DNA from: Oscillospiraceae bacterium
GTDB lineage: Bacteria > Bacillota_A > Clostridia > Oscillospirales > Oscillospiraceae
Length of the DNA stretch: 64,000 nt
NCBI GenBank assembly: GCA_017470325.1
Contig: JAFUES010000007.1
Location: 112,205 to 176,204 of the forward strand
Reading direction: 5' to 3'
In this document: piece by piece, positions 40,214 through 48,991 of the stretch
Layout of the letters: every line of letters begins with the position of its first letter
Numbering within the stretch: the first letter of the stretch is position 1
Made by a program: the position numbers and the translations under genes
Notes under the pieces: model-generated
What the model was told of the DNA's origin: nothing
Database searches by the model: none
What the model saw: the letters and a program-made list of their open reading frames with translations, nothing else

Positions 40214-40870
40214 ATGGATGTTAAGATTCTTTACGAGGACGCGGCGATCTTGCTCTGCATAAAGCCCGGCGGCGTCGTATCCGAGGTGGGCGGCATGCCT
40301 GAGCTCCTGCGGGATGCGACCCGTACCCGGGACATCTACTGCGTGCACCGTCTGGACAAAGCCGCCGCGGGGCTGATGGTCTATGCAAAGACCCGTGAAT
40401 CGGCTGCCTCGCTTTCTTCCGTGATCGCCTCAGGCGGTCTGGAAAAAGAATACCTGGCCGTCGTCCAGGGTGCCGCGGAAACTGAAGGAAACATGCGCGA
40501 CCTTCTGTATCACGATGCTGCGAAAAACAAGACCTATGTTGTCAGGCGGCAGCGCCGGGGTGTCCGTGCGGCGGAGCTTTCCTATCAGACGCTGGCGCAG
40601 AACGAAGTACTCAGCCTGGTCCGCATCCGGCTTCTGACCGGGCGCTCCCACCAGATCCGGATCCAGTTTGCCTCTCGCAAGCTGCCCCTGGTGGGCGACA
40701 GAAAATACGGCAGCCGCTATCGGGACTGCCCCCTGGCCCTATGGTCGGAGCGACTCAGCTTCCGGCATCCCATCACTGGGGAGTTGCTGGACTACCATAT
40801 TTCCCCGCCCGACGCCTGGCCCTGGAATGCATTTGACATAGAAAAGGAGCCCTGCTTATGCGATACATAG
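40214..40870 (+). CDS. RluA/RluD-family pseudouridine synthase
   Basis: 218 aa, catalytic domain only (no S4 domain). MDVKILYEDAAILLCIKPGG, catalytic Asp in CVHRLDKAAAGLMVYAK, LEKEYLAVVQG, and RIRLLTGRSHQIRIQFAS. It isomerises uridine in rRNA or tRNA; the site is not predictable. GCGGTGATAAG lies before the ATG. It overlaps prmA by 13 bases, so the two RNA/ribosome-modifying genes form one unit. Confidence 0.9.
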   Translation: MDVKILYEDAAILLCIKPGGVVSEVGGMPELLRDATRTRDIYCVHRLDKAAAGLMVYAKTRESAASLSSVIASGGLEKEYLAVVQGAAETEGNMRDLLYHDAAKNKTYVVRRQRRGVRAAELSYQTLAQNEVLSLVRIRLLTGRSHQIRIQFASRKLPLVGDRKYGSRYRDCPLALWSERLSFRHPITGELLDYHISPPDAWPWNAFDIEKEPCLCDT

Positions 40871-41781
40871 AAGTCATCGTGGACACCCCGCCGGAGGCGC
40901 TGGATCAACGCTGTGAGGAAATGGCGGAACTGGGCGTGGGCGGCTTCGTCATTGAGAACGAGGCGGATTTCCGGGACTTTCTGGAAAACAACCACCAGTA
41001 CTGGGACTATGTGGATCAGGAACTGACCGAACAGTTTGCTGGGGTCAGCCGGATCAAATGCTATCTGACCGACGACGAGGAGGGCCGGGAGACCCTGCGC
41101 CGGATCCGCGCAGCCTACGGACAAGTGCAGATCGCCTATGTGGAAGACAGCGACTGGGAAAACAACTGGCGGGAATTCTACAAGCCCCTGGAGATCGGTG
41201 AGAAGCTGGTGGTGGTTCCCGAGTGGGAGCCCATTCCGGAAGGCGGCCGTCTCCCCCTGCGGCTGGATCCGGGGCTGATCTTCGGTACCGGCAGCCATGC
41301 CACCACCCGCATGTGCCTGGCCGCCCTGGAGGACTATGCCCGCCCAGGGGTCCGGGTCCTGGACCTGGGCTGCGGCAGCGGCATCCTTGGCATCGGGGCG
41401 CTGGTGTTGGGCGCCGACAGCTGTCTGGGCTGCGACATCGATCCCAAGGCGCCGGATGTGGTCATGGCCAACGCAGCCCTCAACGGGATCGGTCCTGACC
41501 GCATGCTGGCCTGTGCCGGTGATATCTTGTCCGACGCTTCCTTGCGCCGCTCTTTCGGCGGCGGCTATCAGTTGGTGCTGGCCAACATCGTTGCGGATGT
41601 GATCATTCCCCTGAGCCGCTATGTGCAGGACTTCCTGGCGCCGGACGGCGTTTTCATCACCTCCGGGATCATCGAAGGCCGCCAGGATGAGGTCCGCGCC
41701 GCCATCGAGCGGGCGGGGCTGCGCATCACCGGCCACCGCTGTGAGGAAGAATGGCACTGCTTTACCGCGGTGCGCGCGTGA
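40858..41781 (+). CDS. prmA: Ribosomal protein L11 methyltransferase
   Basis: 307 aa. An N-terminal alpha/beta domain (MRYIEVIVDTPPEALDQRCE, WENNWREFYKPLEIGEKLVV) precedes the Rossmann domain with LDPGLIFGTGSHATTRMCL, VLDLGCGSGILGIGA, DIDPKAPDVVMANA and LVLANIVADVIIPL. It trimethylates L11 in the cytosol. AGGAGC lies close before the ATG, inside the end of the pseudouridine synthase gene. Confidence 0.96.
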   Translation: MRYIEVIVDTPPEALDQRCEEMAELGVGGFVIENEADFRDFLENNHQYWDYVDQELTEQFAGVSRIKCYLTDDEEGRETLRRIRAAYGQVQIAYVEDSDWENNWREFYKPLEIGEKLVVVPEWEPIPEGGRLPLRLDPGLIFGTGSHATTRMCLAALEDYARPGVRVLDLGCGSGILGIGALVLGADSCLGCDIDPKAPDVVMANAALNGIGPDRMLACAGDILSDASLRRSFGGGYQLVLANIVADVIIPLSRYVQDFLAPDGVFITSGIIEGRQDEVRAAIERAGLRITGHRCEEEWHCFTAVRA

Positions 41782-41795
41782 CAAAGGAGGCTCCC

Positions 41796-42272
41796 GTGAA
41801 CGAACGCAAGGCCTTTCTTGTTCTTGGCATCATCGCATTGACTTTCGGCATCACCGGGATGACAGATATCGATGAGAGCAGTGACCTGGTTTTCTCTCTT
41901 ATCTTCACGGTCGTCGCGCTCGTCCTGCTCGCCCTGTATTTCCGGGCGGCGCTGCGCCGCACCGTGCCAAAACGCATCACCATCCCCCTGGTTTGCGTCT
42001 GTCTGTTTTTCGGCGGTATGGGTCTGGCGGACGTCGGCAAGGATCCCTTCGGCGTTGCATTGGGGCTGGCTGTGGCTCTGCCGCTGCTGCTGGAGATCCT
42101 GCTGCGTCTGCGCAGCCGGAAATTCCCGGAGCCGATCGAGCGGAAAGCGCCCCAGGTCCAATATGATCCGAAACCGGAGCCGCAGCCTGCGCCGAGGCCG
42201 GTCAAGATCTGCCCCCACTGCGGAGCGCCCGGCCGGGGCGACATATGTGAATACTGCGGCGGCCCCATTTGA
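41796..42272 (+). CDS. Membrane protein with C-terminal zinc ribbon, function unknown
   Basis: 158 aa from a GTG start preceded by AAAGGAGG. Four hydrophobic stretches (AFLVLGIIALTFGITGM; LVFSLIFTVVALVLLALYF; ITIPLVCVCLFFGGMGLA; ALGLAVALPLLLEILLRL), a Pro-rich linker, then CPHCGAPGRGDICEYCG, a two-CxxC ribbon. No known role. It follows prmA by 14 bases and probably shares its transcript. Confidence 0.78.
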   Translation: MNERKAFLVLGIIALTFGITGMTDIDESSDLVFSLIFTVVALVLLALYFRAALRRTVPKRITIPLVCVCLFFGGMGLADVGKDPFGVALGLAVALPLLLEILLRLRSRKFPEPIERKAPQVQYDPKPEPQPAPRPVKICPHCGAPGRGDICEYCGGPI

Positions 42273-42285
42273 GGCCGCTGACGCG

Positions 42286-42320
42286 AAACTGGCGGGACCC
42301 GGACCGGGTCCCGCCAGTTT
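42286..42320. terminator. Bidirectional terminator between the zinc-ribbon gene and htrA
   Basis: Long stem AAACTGGCGGGACCCGG with its complement ending CCGCCAGTTT at 42320. Both neighbouring genes end on it. Confidence 0.85.
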
Positions 42321-42332
42321 GTTGATCCTTAT

Positions 42333-43619
42333 TCAGCCGCCGTAGATATCGATCAGATCCATCAATTCCACTTCGATCTCCAGGGTCTCGCCGTCTCGCC
42401 AGATGGTGAAGGTCATGGTGTCGCCCACCTGCAGCTCGTTCTTGAGATCGTTGATCTCCGCGGTGGTCTTGACCGGGATGTGGTTGACCTCCAGGATAAT
42501 ATCGCCTACCTGGACCCCCTTGGCCTCCGCGTCGGAGCCCTTGCTCACGTCGGACACATAGACACCCTCCGGCAGGTCATAGTGGCTGGCTGCATTCTGC
42601 GGGATTGCGCCTACCGTGATGCCGATGGCCGGGCGGCCCCTCATCTCGCCATAGCGCACGATGGAATTGACCACGCTGCGCACCGTGGCGGAGGGGATCG
42701 CAAAGCCGATACCTTCGATGCTGGAATAGGAAGAGCGCATCTTCATATTGGTGATGCCGATGACCTGGCCGTACATGTTGAACAGCGCACCGCCGGAGTT
42801 GCCCTCGTTCAGTGCCGTATTGGTCTGCAGCAGGGTCATGCTGTGGCCGTTATAGCCGATGCCCCGCTCGATGGCGGAAATGATGCCGTCGGTCAGGGTG
42901 CCCCGGAAGGTCTGGCCCAGGGGATTGCCGATGGCAGCCACCCGGTCGCCCACCATCAGGCTGCTGCTGTCGCCAAAGGTCGCCGCAGGAAGTCCCGTTG
43001 CCTCGATCTTTAACAGGGCGATGTCGTTGATCGAATCCGCCCCCACCAGCTTTGCCTCATATTCACTGTCGTCATAGAGGGTGACAGTGGCGCTGTCGCA
43101 GTCGTCGATCACATGGGTGTTGGTCAAAACCAGCCCATCCGCGGAGATGATCACGCCGGTACCCCAGTAGTAGCCGGCCCGCCCCTCCCGGTAGCCAGAT
43201 ATCGCCACGATGGAGTCCGCGCAGCGTTCATAAAGCTGCTGCAGATCCAGTTCCTCGCCCTCTGCTTCACGCAGCGTCAGTTCAAAATCCGGGAACAGCT
43301 CAGAACGAGGGATGTCGATCTGTGCGATATCGGTCTCGACCCCGGTGTAGAAGTTCTCAAAGAAGTCCTTCCAATCGTCGGGAAGCTGTTCGTTTTCCCA
43401 ATCCTGGGCATCTTCCGGAACATTTCCCTTCCCCGAACCGCCGAAAATCAGCGAGGACGCCACGATCAGCAGCGCCACCAGCGCAACGATCGCCAGCACA
43501 TGCCAGGGCTTCCAGCCTTTTTTCTTCTCCTTTATCGGCGCGGCTGCGGTGCCTTGGGCCGGCTCCTGCTGAAAGGGAGCATACCAGCTTTCCGTATTGT
43601 ACCAGTCGTTTTTGTTCAT
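42333..43619 (-). CDS. htrA: HtrA/DegP-like membrane-anchored serine protease
   Basis: 428 aa. Cytosolic N-terminal tail with Pro/Gln, one membrane segment (HVLAIVALVALLIVASSLIFG, near residue 50), a trypsin-like domain and one PDZ domain (about residues 325-415). The catalytic triad is visible: His in LTNTHVIDDC, Asp in SINDIALLKIE, Ser in NEGNSGGALFN. It degrades misfolded proteins outside the membrane. Encoded directly downstream of a two-component pair, as in CssRS-HtrA systems. Confidence 0.94.
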   Translation of the reverse strand: MNKNDWYNTESWYAPFQQEPAQGTAAAPIKEKKKGWKPWHVLAIVALVALLIVASSLIFGGSGKGNVPEDAQDWENEQLPDDWKDFFENFYTGVETDIAQIDIPRSELFPDFELTLREAEGEELDLQQLYERCADSIVAISGYREGRAGYYWGTGVIISADGLVLTNTHVIDDCDSATVTLYDDSEYEAKLVGADSINDIALLKIEATGLPAATFGDSSSLMVGDRVAAIGNPLGQTFRGTLTDGIISAIERGIGYNGHSMTLLQTNTALNEGNSGGALFNMYGQVIGITNMKMRSSYSSIEGIGFAIPSATVRSVVNSIVRYGEMRGRPAIGITVGAIPQNAASHYDLPEGVYVSDVSKGSDAEAKGVQVGDIILEVNHIPVKTTAEINDLKNELQVGDTMTFTIWRDGETLEIEVELMDLIDIYGG

Positions 43620-43636
43620 TCTCTATCCTCTGTCGT

Positions 43637-45061
43637 TTATTCCGCCAGCGTCAGTGTGAAGACGAATTCCGTCATGCCGTCTTCGCTGCGCACGGCAATA
43701 TCCTCATCATGGCTGTTGATGATCTCCTTGACCAGATACAGACCCAATCCAACGCCGTCCTTATCCAGGCTGCGGGACCGGTCGGACTTGTGGAAACGGT
43801 CAAAGATAAAAGGCAGATCATCCGCAGGGATTGTCTCCCCGCAGTCCTTGATGGACACATAGGCCTTGCCGTCGTCCTTGTACAGGCGCAGCGTCAGGCA
43901 ACTGCCGGGAGCGGCGAACTTCACCGCATTGTCCAGCAGATTGTAGATGACCTGGGTGATAGCGTCCTTATCCGCCCGGACCAGAATGTGGTTGTCCGGC
44001 AACTGGGGATCTACATCCAGGTTCTTTTTGGTTGCCCGGCTCTCAAAGCTCAGCAGCGTCTGCAGGATCAGCTCCGTCACATCGAATACAGTCCGTCGGC
44101 TGGGGTCTGCCGCCCGGGCCTTCGCCTGGGAGACGCCCAGCATATCCCGCACCAGGCGGGACAGCCGCCGGGTCTCGTCCCGGATAGACCGCAGATATTT
44201 TTCCTGGTTCTCCGGCGGGATGGTCCCGTCCAGGATCCCGTCGGCAAAGCCTGCGATGGTGGTCATAGGTGTACGCAGCTCGTGGGAGATGTTGGCGATA
44301 AACTCGCTCCTGCGCTTTTCCGCTTGTTCCAGAGAGTCGGCCATCTTGTTGAACGAGTCGATCAGCGCGCCCATCTCATCCTCGGGGTCCTCGGTCTGCT
44401 TGACACGAACAGAGAAATCCCCCCGGGCAAATTTCCGTGACGCCGCCGCCATCTCGTCCAGGGGCCGAGCCATGTGTTTGGTATACACAAGGCTGGCCAG
44501 CAGCGCAGCGCCGAACACGCCGGCGGAAATGATCAGCGCCATCACCAGGAAGGTGCTCCAGCCGCCCAGCATGTTTTGGATCTCATTGGTAACGAAGGCA
44601 AAGCCCAGGACCGTGCCGTCTCCCACCGCCTCGATGGGGACCGCCGCCACATAGCGCTGCCCTTTATATATGCCGCCCAGGGTACTCAGCTCATCATAGT
44701 CTTCTTCCGTCACCTGTTGGATGACCTCTTCCGGAACCATCATCCCCAGGTGGCCGCATACGGGCGCCTGGTCCGAGCAGGACACGATCTTTCCCGTGGG
44801 GTCTGTGATGAATACATGGTTTCCTGTGGACTTTCCGATGGAACTGATGGACATGCTCAGCACCCAGCTGGTCAGCGAATCGTTCTGGGCCACGGCGGAG
44901 GCCGTTCGGGCCACCTCGTGGGCGCTGTCCTCCATGTCGCTGCGGTACTCGGTGATCACATAGCTCCTGGCAATGGCCATAAAGGAGAAGGCCACGACCA
45001 GAAAGCAGATGGTGACCAGCGCCGCCGTCGCCACGAAGTTGCGCAGATAAATGCTCTTCAT
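43637..45061 (-). CDS. Membrane sensor histidine kinase, CssS-like position
   Basis: 474 aa. Two membrane helices (about residues 10-30 and 170-190) flank an extracytoplasmic sensor of about 140 residues, with a close Cys pair in VSCSDQAPVCGHLG. HAMP, then the H-box FIANISHELRTPMTTIAGF, N-box QVIYNLLDNAVKFA, and G-boxes. It autophosphorylates and passes phosphate to the response regulator encoded immediately upstream (one-base gap). Neighbouring htrA suggests sensing of secretion or envelope stress. Confidence 0.92.
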   Translation of the reverse strand: MKSIYLRNFVATAALVTICFLVVAFSFMAIARSYVITEYRSDMEDSAHEVARTASAVAQNDSLTSWVLSMSISSIGKSTGNHVFITDPTGKIVSCSDQAPVCGHLGMMVPEEVIQQVTEEDYDELSTLGGIYKGQRYVAAVPIEAVGDGTVLGFAFVTNEIQNMLGGWSTFLVMALIISAGVFGAALLASLVYTKHMARPLDEMAAASRKFARGDFSVRVKQTEDPEDEMGALIDSFNKMADSLEQAEKRRSEFIANISHELRTPMTTIAGFADGILDGTIPPENQEKYLRSIRDETRRLSRLVRDMLGVSQAKARAADPSRRTVFDVTELILQTLLSFESRATKKNLDVDPQLPDNHILVRADKDAITQVIYNLLDNAVKFAAPGSCLTLRLYKDDGKAYVSIKDCGETIPADDLPFIFDRFHKSDRSRSLDKDGVGLGLYLVKEIINSHDEDIAVRSEDGMTEFVFTLTLAE

Positions 45062-45062
45062 T

Positions 45063-45746
45063 TCAGTCCAACAGCTCGAACTTGTAGCCCACGCCCCAAA
45101 CGGTCTTGAGGCTCCATTTCTCGGAAACGCCCTCCAGCTTTTCCCGCAGGCGCTTCACATGTACGTCCACCGTCCGGGAGTCCCCGAAATAATCGAAGCC
45201 CCAGACCTCATCCAGCAGCTGGTTGCGGGTAAAGACCCGGTTGGGCGAGGAGGCCAGATGGTACAGCAGTTCCATCTCCTTGGGCGGCGTGTCCACCTTC
45301 TTCCCGTCCACAATCAGCTCATAGGAGTCCAGGTTGATCACCAGCTTATCGAAGCTCAGCTTCTTTTCCACAGGCGCGTCGGCGTCGGTGCGGCGCATGA
45401 CCGCGTGCACCCGGGCCAGCAGCTCCTTGATCTCAAAGGGCTTGGTGACATAGTCGTCCGCGCCCATCTCCAGACCGTTGACCTTGTCGTTGGTCTCGCC
45501 CTTGGCTGTCAGCATAATGATCGGGGTGGAAGACTTTTTCCGGATATCCCGGCAGACCTGCCAGCCATCCTTCACCGGCAGCATGATATCCAGCAGTACC
45601 ACGTCCGGCTGAAACAGGTCGAACATGGATTCCGCCTTGCCGCCGTCCGCCGCGATCATGATCTCGAAACCGTCTTTTCCCAAATACAGACGCAGAAGCT
45701 CCGCGATATTGGCGTCGTCTTCCACGATCAGAGCGCGTTTGCTCAT
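45063..45746 (-). CDS. OmpR/PhoB-family response regulator
   Basis: 227 aa. Receiver domain with IVEDDANIAELL, phospho-acceptor Asp in VVLLDIMLPVKDG, and Lys in YVTKPFEIKELL. A winged-helix C-terminus follows (TPPKEMELLYHLASSPNRVF, TVDVHVKRLREKLEG). First gene of the regulator-kinase-protease set. A typical AGGAGA site precedes the ATG. Confidence 0.95.
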   Translation of the reverse strand: MSKRALIVEDDANIAELLRLYLGKDGFEIMIAADGGKAESMFDLFQPDVVLLDIMLPVKDGWQVCRDIRKKSSTPIIMLTAKGETNDKVNGLEMGADDYVTKPFEIKELLARVHAVMRRTDADAPVEKKLSFDKLVINLDSYELIVDGKKVDTPPKEMELLYHLASSPNRVFTRNQLLDEVWGFDYFGDSRTVDVHVKRLREKLEGVSEKWSLKTVWGVGYKFELLD

Positions 45747-45831
45747 CCGTATCTCTCCTTTATCTCAGTATTCACAATGAAATCATTATACTGCATGCCT
45801 AACCTAAAAGGTGAATATTTTGTAAAACCGA

Positions 45832-47214
45832 TTATTGGAAATCCAGCTTTTCCAGCTCCAGCAGCGCCAGGATATATACCTTCAGTGCCTCCAGGAAATA
45901 CGCCTTGCTGGCGGCCTCGTCCACGCCGTGGATGGGCCCGGCAAAATCCGGCTGGGGCCGCTCCGGGTGCTCCGGCCCGAAGGAGACCGCGTTGGGGAAC
46001 ATGCGGGCATAGGTGCCGCCGCCGATGGTGTAGGGCACCGCCTGTTCGCCGGTGATAGCATTGTAGGCGTCGATGCACACCTGTACTGCGGGATTGTCCA
46101 GCGGCATGTAGAAGGGCGTCTTGTTGTTGTCGATCACGACTTGGGCGGCGCCGTCCGCCTGCTGGAGCAGGATGGTCCTCAGCTTCTCCGCACTCATGGT
46201 GGTGGGATAACGGCAGTCAAAGACCTGAACCAGCCGTCCGTCCTCAATGCCGATCACCGTGCCTACGATAGTCAGCGGCTCAAACATCGAGTCCGAAGCG
46301 GCGGCTCCGATGGCACTGCCGTCACTGGCCGCGTGGAGCTTGGAGAGCAGGCGCAGGTATTTTTCCTCGTCTGCATCTCCCACATGGTTTTCCAACAAAT
46401 AGTCCACCAGCAGTCCCACCGCATTGACAGTCCCCGCCGGAGCGGAGGCGTGACCGCCTACGCCGTTGGCCGTCAGCTTCCAGAGCCCCGGCTCGGTCTC
46501 CTCCGCAGTGATCCTCTCCGTGGAAGAAAGCCGATCTGCTTTTACCAGGGCCTCCGCCTTGTCCGGGATGGCGTTGGCGGCCACACCGCCCTTCAGCTTC
46601 AGGATATTCCCCTGAAGCCTGTCGGATAGGAGCCTGCCGTGGCAGATGCCCTTCTCCCCGTTGCACAGGGGGAAATTGGCATCAGGGCTGAAGCAGAACA
46701 GCGGTGCGGGATAATGGCTCAGATAATACCTCACATCGTTCATGTGTGTCTCTTCGTTGACGCCCAGCAGCGCCCGAACCGGATAACGCAGGGGGATCTT
46801 CCGATCCAGCAGATATTTCAGGGCATACAGGCAGAGTACGCTGGGGCCCTTGTCATCCATGACCCCGCGGCCGATGATATAGCCCTCCCGCTCCCGCATG
46901 GCAAAGGGGTCTTCGGTCCAGCCATCGCCGGTGGGGACCACATCCAGATGGGTGATGGTTGCAAGATACTTCTCACCCTGTCCCAGGGCGGCATAGCCGA
47001 TCATGCCTTCACAGTCCACCGCGTCCAGCCCCAGCTCCCGGGCGATCTGTAAACCCAGCTTCAGGGCTTCCGTCGGACCCTTGCCGAAGGGCGCGCCCGG
47101 CCCGGGCTCCCCCTCCACGCTATTGATCGCCACCAGCCGGGCGATATCCCGGAATATATTCTGTTCATTCTCCTGTACAAAGCCCTCGATATCTCTCCGA
47201 AGCTCCTCGTTCAT
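45832..47214 (-). CDS. pepV: M20 family dipeptidase, PepV-like
   Basis: 460 aa. Zinc ligands and catalytic residues are in ITHLDVVPTGDGW (His), GRGVMDDKGPS (bridging Asp), GVNEETHM (catalytic Glu), FSPDANFPLCNGEKG and the C-terminal PIHGVDEAAS (His). PepV enzymes are cytosolic di-zinc dipeptidases for nutrition from peptides. The ATG at 47214 has GGAGGAG upstream. Confidence 0.93.
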   Translation of the reverse strand: MNEELRRDIEGFVQENEQNIFRDIARLVAINSVEGEPGPGAPFGKGPTEALKLGLQIARELGLDAVDCEGMIGYAALGQGEKYLATITHLDVVPTGDGWTEDPFAMREREGYIIGRGVMDDKGPSVLCLYALKYLLDRKIPLRYPVRALLGVNEETHMNDVRYYLSHYPAPLFCFSPDANFPLCNGEKGICHGRLLSDRLQGNILKLKGGVAANAIPDKAEALVKADRLSSTERITAEETEPGLWKLTANGVGGHASAPAGTVNAVGLLVDYLLENHVGDADEEKYLRLLSKLHAASDGSAIGAAASDSMFEPLTIVGTVIGIEDGRLVQVFDCRYPTTMSAEKLRTILLQQADGAAQVVIDNNKTPFYMPLDNPAVQVCIDAYNAITGEQAVPYTIGGGTYARMFPNAVSFGPEHPERPQPDFAGPIHGVDEAASKAYFLEALKVYILALLELEKLDFQ

Positions 47215-47334
47215 GCACGTTCTCCTCCCTCCGCCGCGAATCCGCCGCAGAAGCAATATATTGACCTGTTTTTGTTCCTATGCACTATATCATTCTCCCC
47301 GCTCTTTTGCAAGCAGGCCCGGTCAAACGGCAAC

Positions 47335-47358
47335 ACCGGCGGTCCTAAGACCGCCGGT
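47335..47358 (-). terminator. Hairpin after plsY
   Basis: ACCGGCGGTC (47335-47344) and GACCGCCGGT (47349-47358), loop CTAA. A poor T run, so weak or stabilising. Confidence 0.6.
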
Positions 47359-47381
47359 GATCATGCTATTCTATTCAAAGC

Positions 47382-47984
47382 TCATTTATCCGGAGCTGCC
47401 TTGAAATCCGCCTCCGTGCCCTCCCGCAGCCGCTTGATGTTCGCCCTATGCTGATAGATCGCCAGCACCATGGCACAAATCGCCAAAACCAGCTTGGGTG
47501 TGCTCACATGGAAGATCAGGCAGGCGACTGTGATCGCCAAGGAAGCACACAGGGAGCCAAAGGAGACCTTCTTGGTCAGGAAAGCCGCGATCAAAAACAC
47601 CGCAATGATAAAGACGAACACGCGCCAGTCTATGGCCAGGCCGATGGCCGCGCCCACGGAGATCCCCTTGCCGCCCTTAAAATCGTGGAACACGGGGAAG
47701 CAATGCCCTATGATACACGCGATGCCGGATGCCGCCAGGCCGTTGTCTCCCAGCAGCAGATTGCCGAGCCACATGGCAATCAGCGCCTTCAGCATGTCCC
47801 CGGCAAGGGTCATCACCCCGGCTTTCATGCCGAAGACCCGGGCCATATTGGTGGCGCCCGCGTTGCCGCTGCCGTGAGAGCGCACATCGCTGCCCATCAC
47901 ATTCCGCGACAGAAGAACCGAGACGCTCAGGGAGCCCAGCAGGTAGCCCACGACAATCACAAACAAATATTTCAAAATGTTCAT
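47382..47984 (-). CDS. plsY: Acyl-phosphate:glycerol-3-phosphate acyltransferase
   Basis: 200 aa, five membrane helices. The three PlsY motifs are visible: GYLLGSLSVSVLLSR with DVRSHGSGNAGATNMAR, FPVFHDFKGGKGISVGAAIGL and the C-terminal YQHRANIKRLREGTEADF. It makes lysophosphatidic acid from acyl-phosphate and glycerol-3-phosphate. Stand-alone unit. Confidence 0.95.
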   Translation of the reverse strand: MNILKYLFVIVVGYLLGSLSVSVLLSRNVMGSDVRSHGSGNAGATNMARVFGMKAGVMTLAGDMLKALIAMWLGNLLLGDNGLAASGIACIIGHCFPVFHDFKGGKGISVGAAIGLAIDWRVFVFIIAVFLIAAFLTKKVSFGSLCASLAITVACLIFHVSTPKLVLAICAMVLAIYQHRANIKRLREGTEADFKAAPDK

Positions 47985-48076
47985 TTCGCACCTCGCGAAA
48001 TACTACAATTTTTTGAAGTTGTTGCCAGATATTATATCCCACTGAAAAACAGAATGCAAGGGAAATGGTCAACAGT

Positions 48077-48733
48077 TTATAGTTTCTTCATACTTGTCAA
48101 ATTCTTCATCTCCGTCCAGGGGTACTGCTCCGGCGGCAGCCGGGTAAAGGCCAGGGCCTCTCCTGTAGCCGGATGGAAAAAGCGCAGTCCCCAGGACCAC
48201 AGTGCCAGAGGGCAGGGATCCTCCAACATACTGTACTTCCGTTCCCCCGCCAGCGGCAGCCCCCGGTGGGCAAACTGGCAGCGGATCTGGTGCGTACGAC
48301 CGGTATGCAGCAGGATCTTCACAAGGCTAAGCTCCCCGGTCCGGTCCAAAGTCTCATAGTCCAGCAGCGCCTCCTGGACGCCTTTGCCGGGCTGCTCCGC
48401 CACAAAGGTCATTTTCCGTGCCTTGTCCCGATAGAGCAGGTCCCGCATACTGCCCCGGTCCTCAGTGCAGCCATGGACTACAGCCAGGTATTCTTTCTGA
48501 AAGCGCCCCTCCCGGATCTGTGCAGACAGAGCTGAAGCGGCGGGCGCATTCCGGGCCAGGACCATCAGCCCGCTGACCACCCGGTCCAGGCGGTGCACCG
48601 TGCGTATGTCGGCCTTCTCATTGCCCAGAGCTTCCCGCACAAGAGACGGCAATCCCCCGGGTTCATCCGTGGACAGCACGCCGGCCGGCTTGATGCATAC
48701 GATCAGATCCGCATCCTGATATACGATCTCCAT
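48077..48733 (-). CDS. RluA/RluD-family pseudouridine synthase (second copy)
   Basis: 218 aa, MEIVYQDADLIVCIKPAGVL. Catalytic Asp in VHRLDRVVSGLMVLAR, QKEYLAVVHGC and KILLHTGRTHQIRCQFAHRG. Same short architecture and length as the gene at 40214, with clear paralogy (MRDLLY, CPLALW). The start follows GGGAGGG; the longer frame is unlikely. Confidence 0.9.
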   Translation of the reverse strand: MEIVYQDADLIVCIKPAGVLSTDEPGGLPSLVREALGNEKADIRTVHRLDRVVSGLMVLARNAPAASALSAQIREGRFQKEYLAVVHGCTEDRGSMRDLLYRDKARKMTFVAEQPGKGVQEALLDYETLDRTGELSLVKILLHTGRTHQIRCQFAHRGLPLAGERKYSMLEDPCPLALWSWGLRFFHPATGEALAFTRLPPEQYPWTEMKNLTSMKKL

Positions 48734-48991
48734 AACAGCCCTCCCTTCCCGGTCCATTGTACCACAGCTTTTCCGCTTTGCAAACGCCCCTTCCTATGGT
48801 ACAATGTCACCCGGCGCCTCTCGGCCCCAGTCTGTCCCGCGGCTTACAGCCGCAGATCTTTGCACGCAATTCATTTATTTACAATCAGTTCACAATATTT
48901 CCATCAACCGTTAATGCCCGGCGCAGGGAAACGGTGTAAAATACATTATTCACTCTAATCCCAGCATCCAACCAGAGCAGGAGGATCCCCC

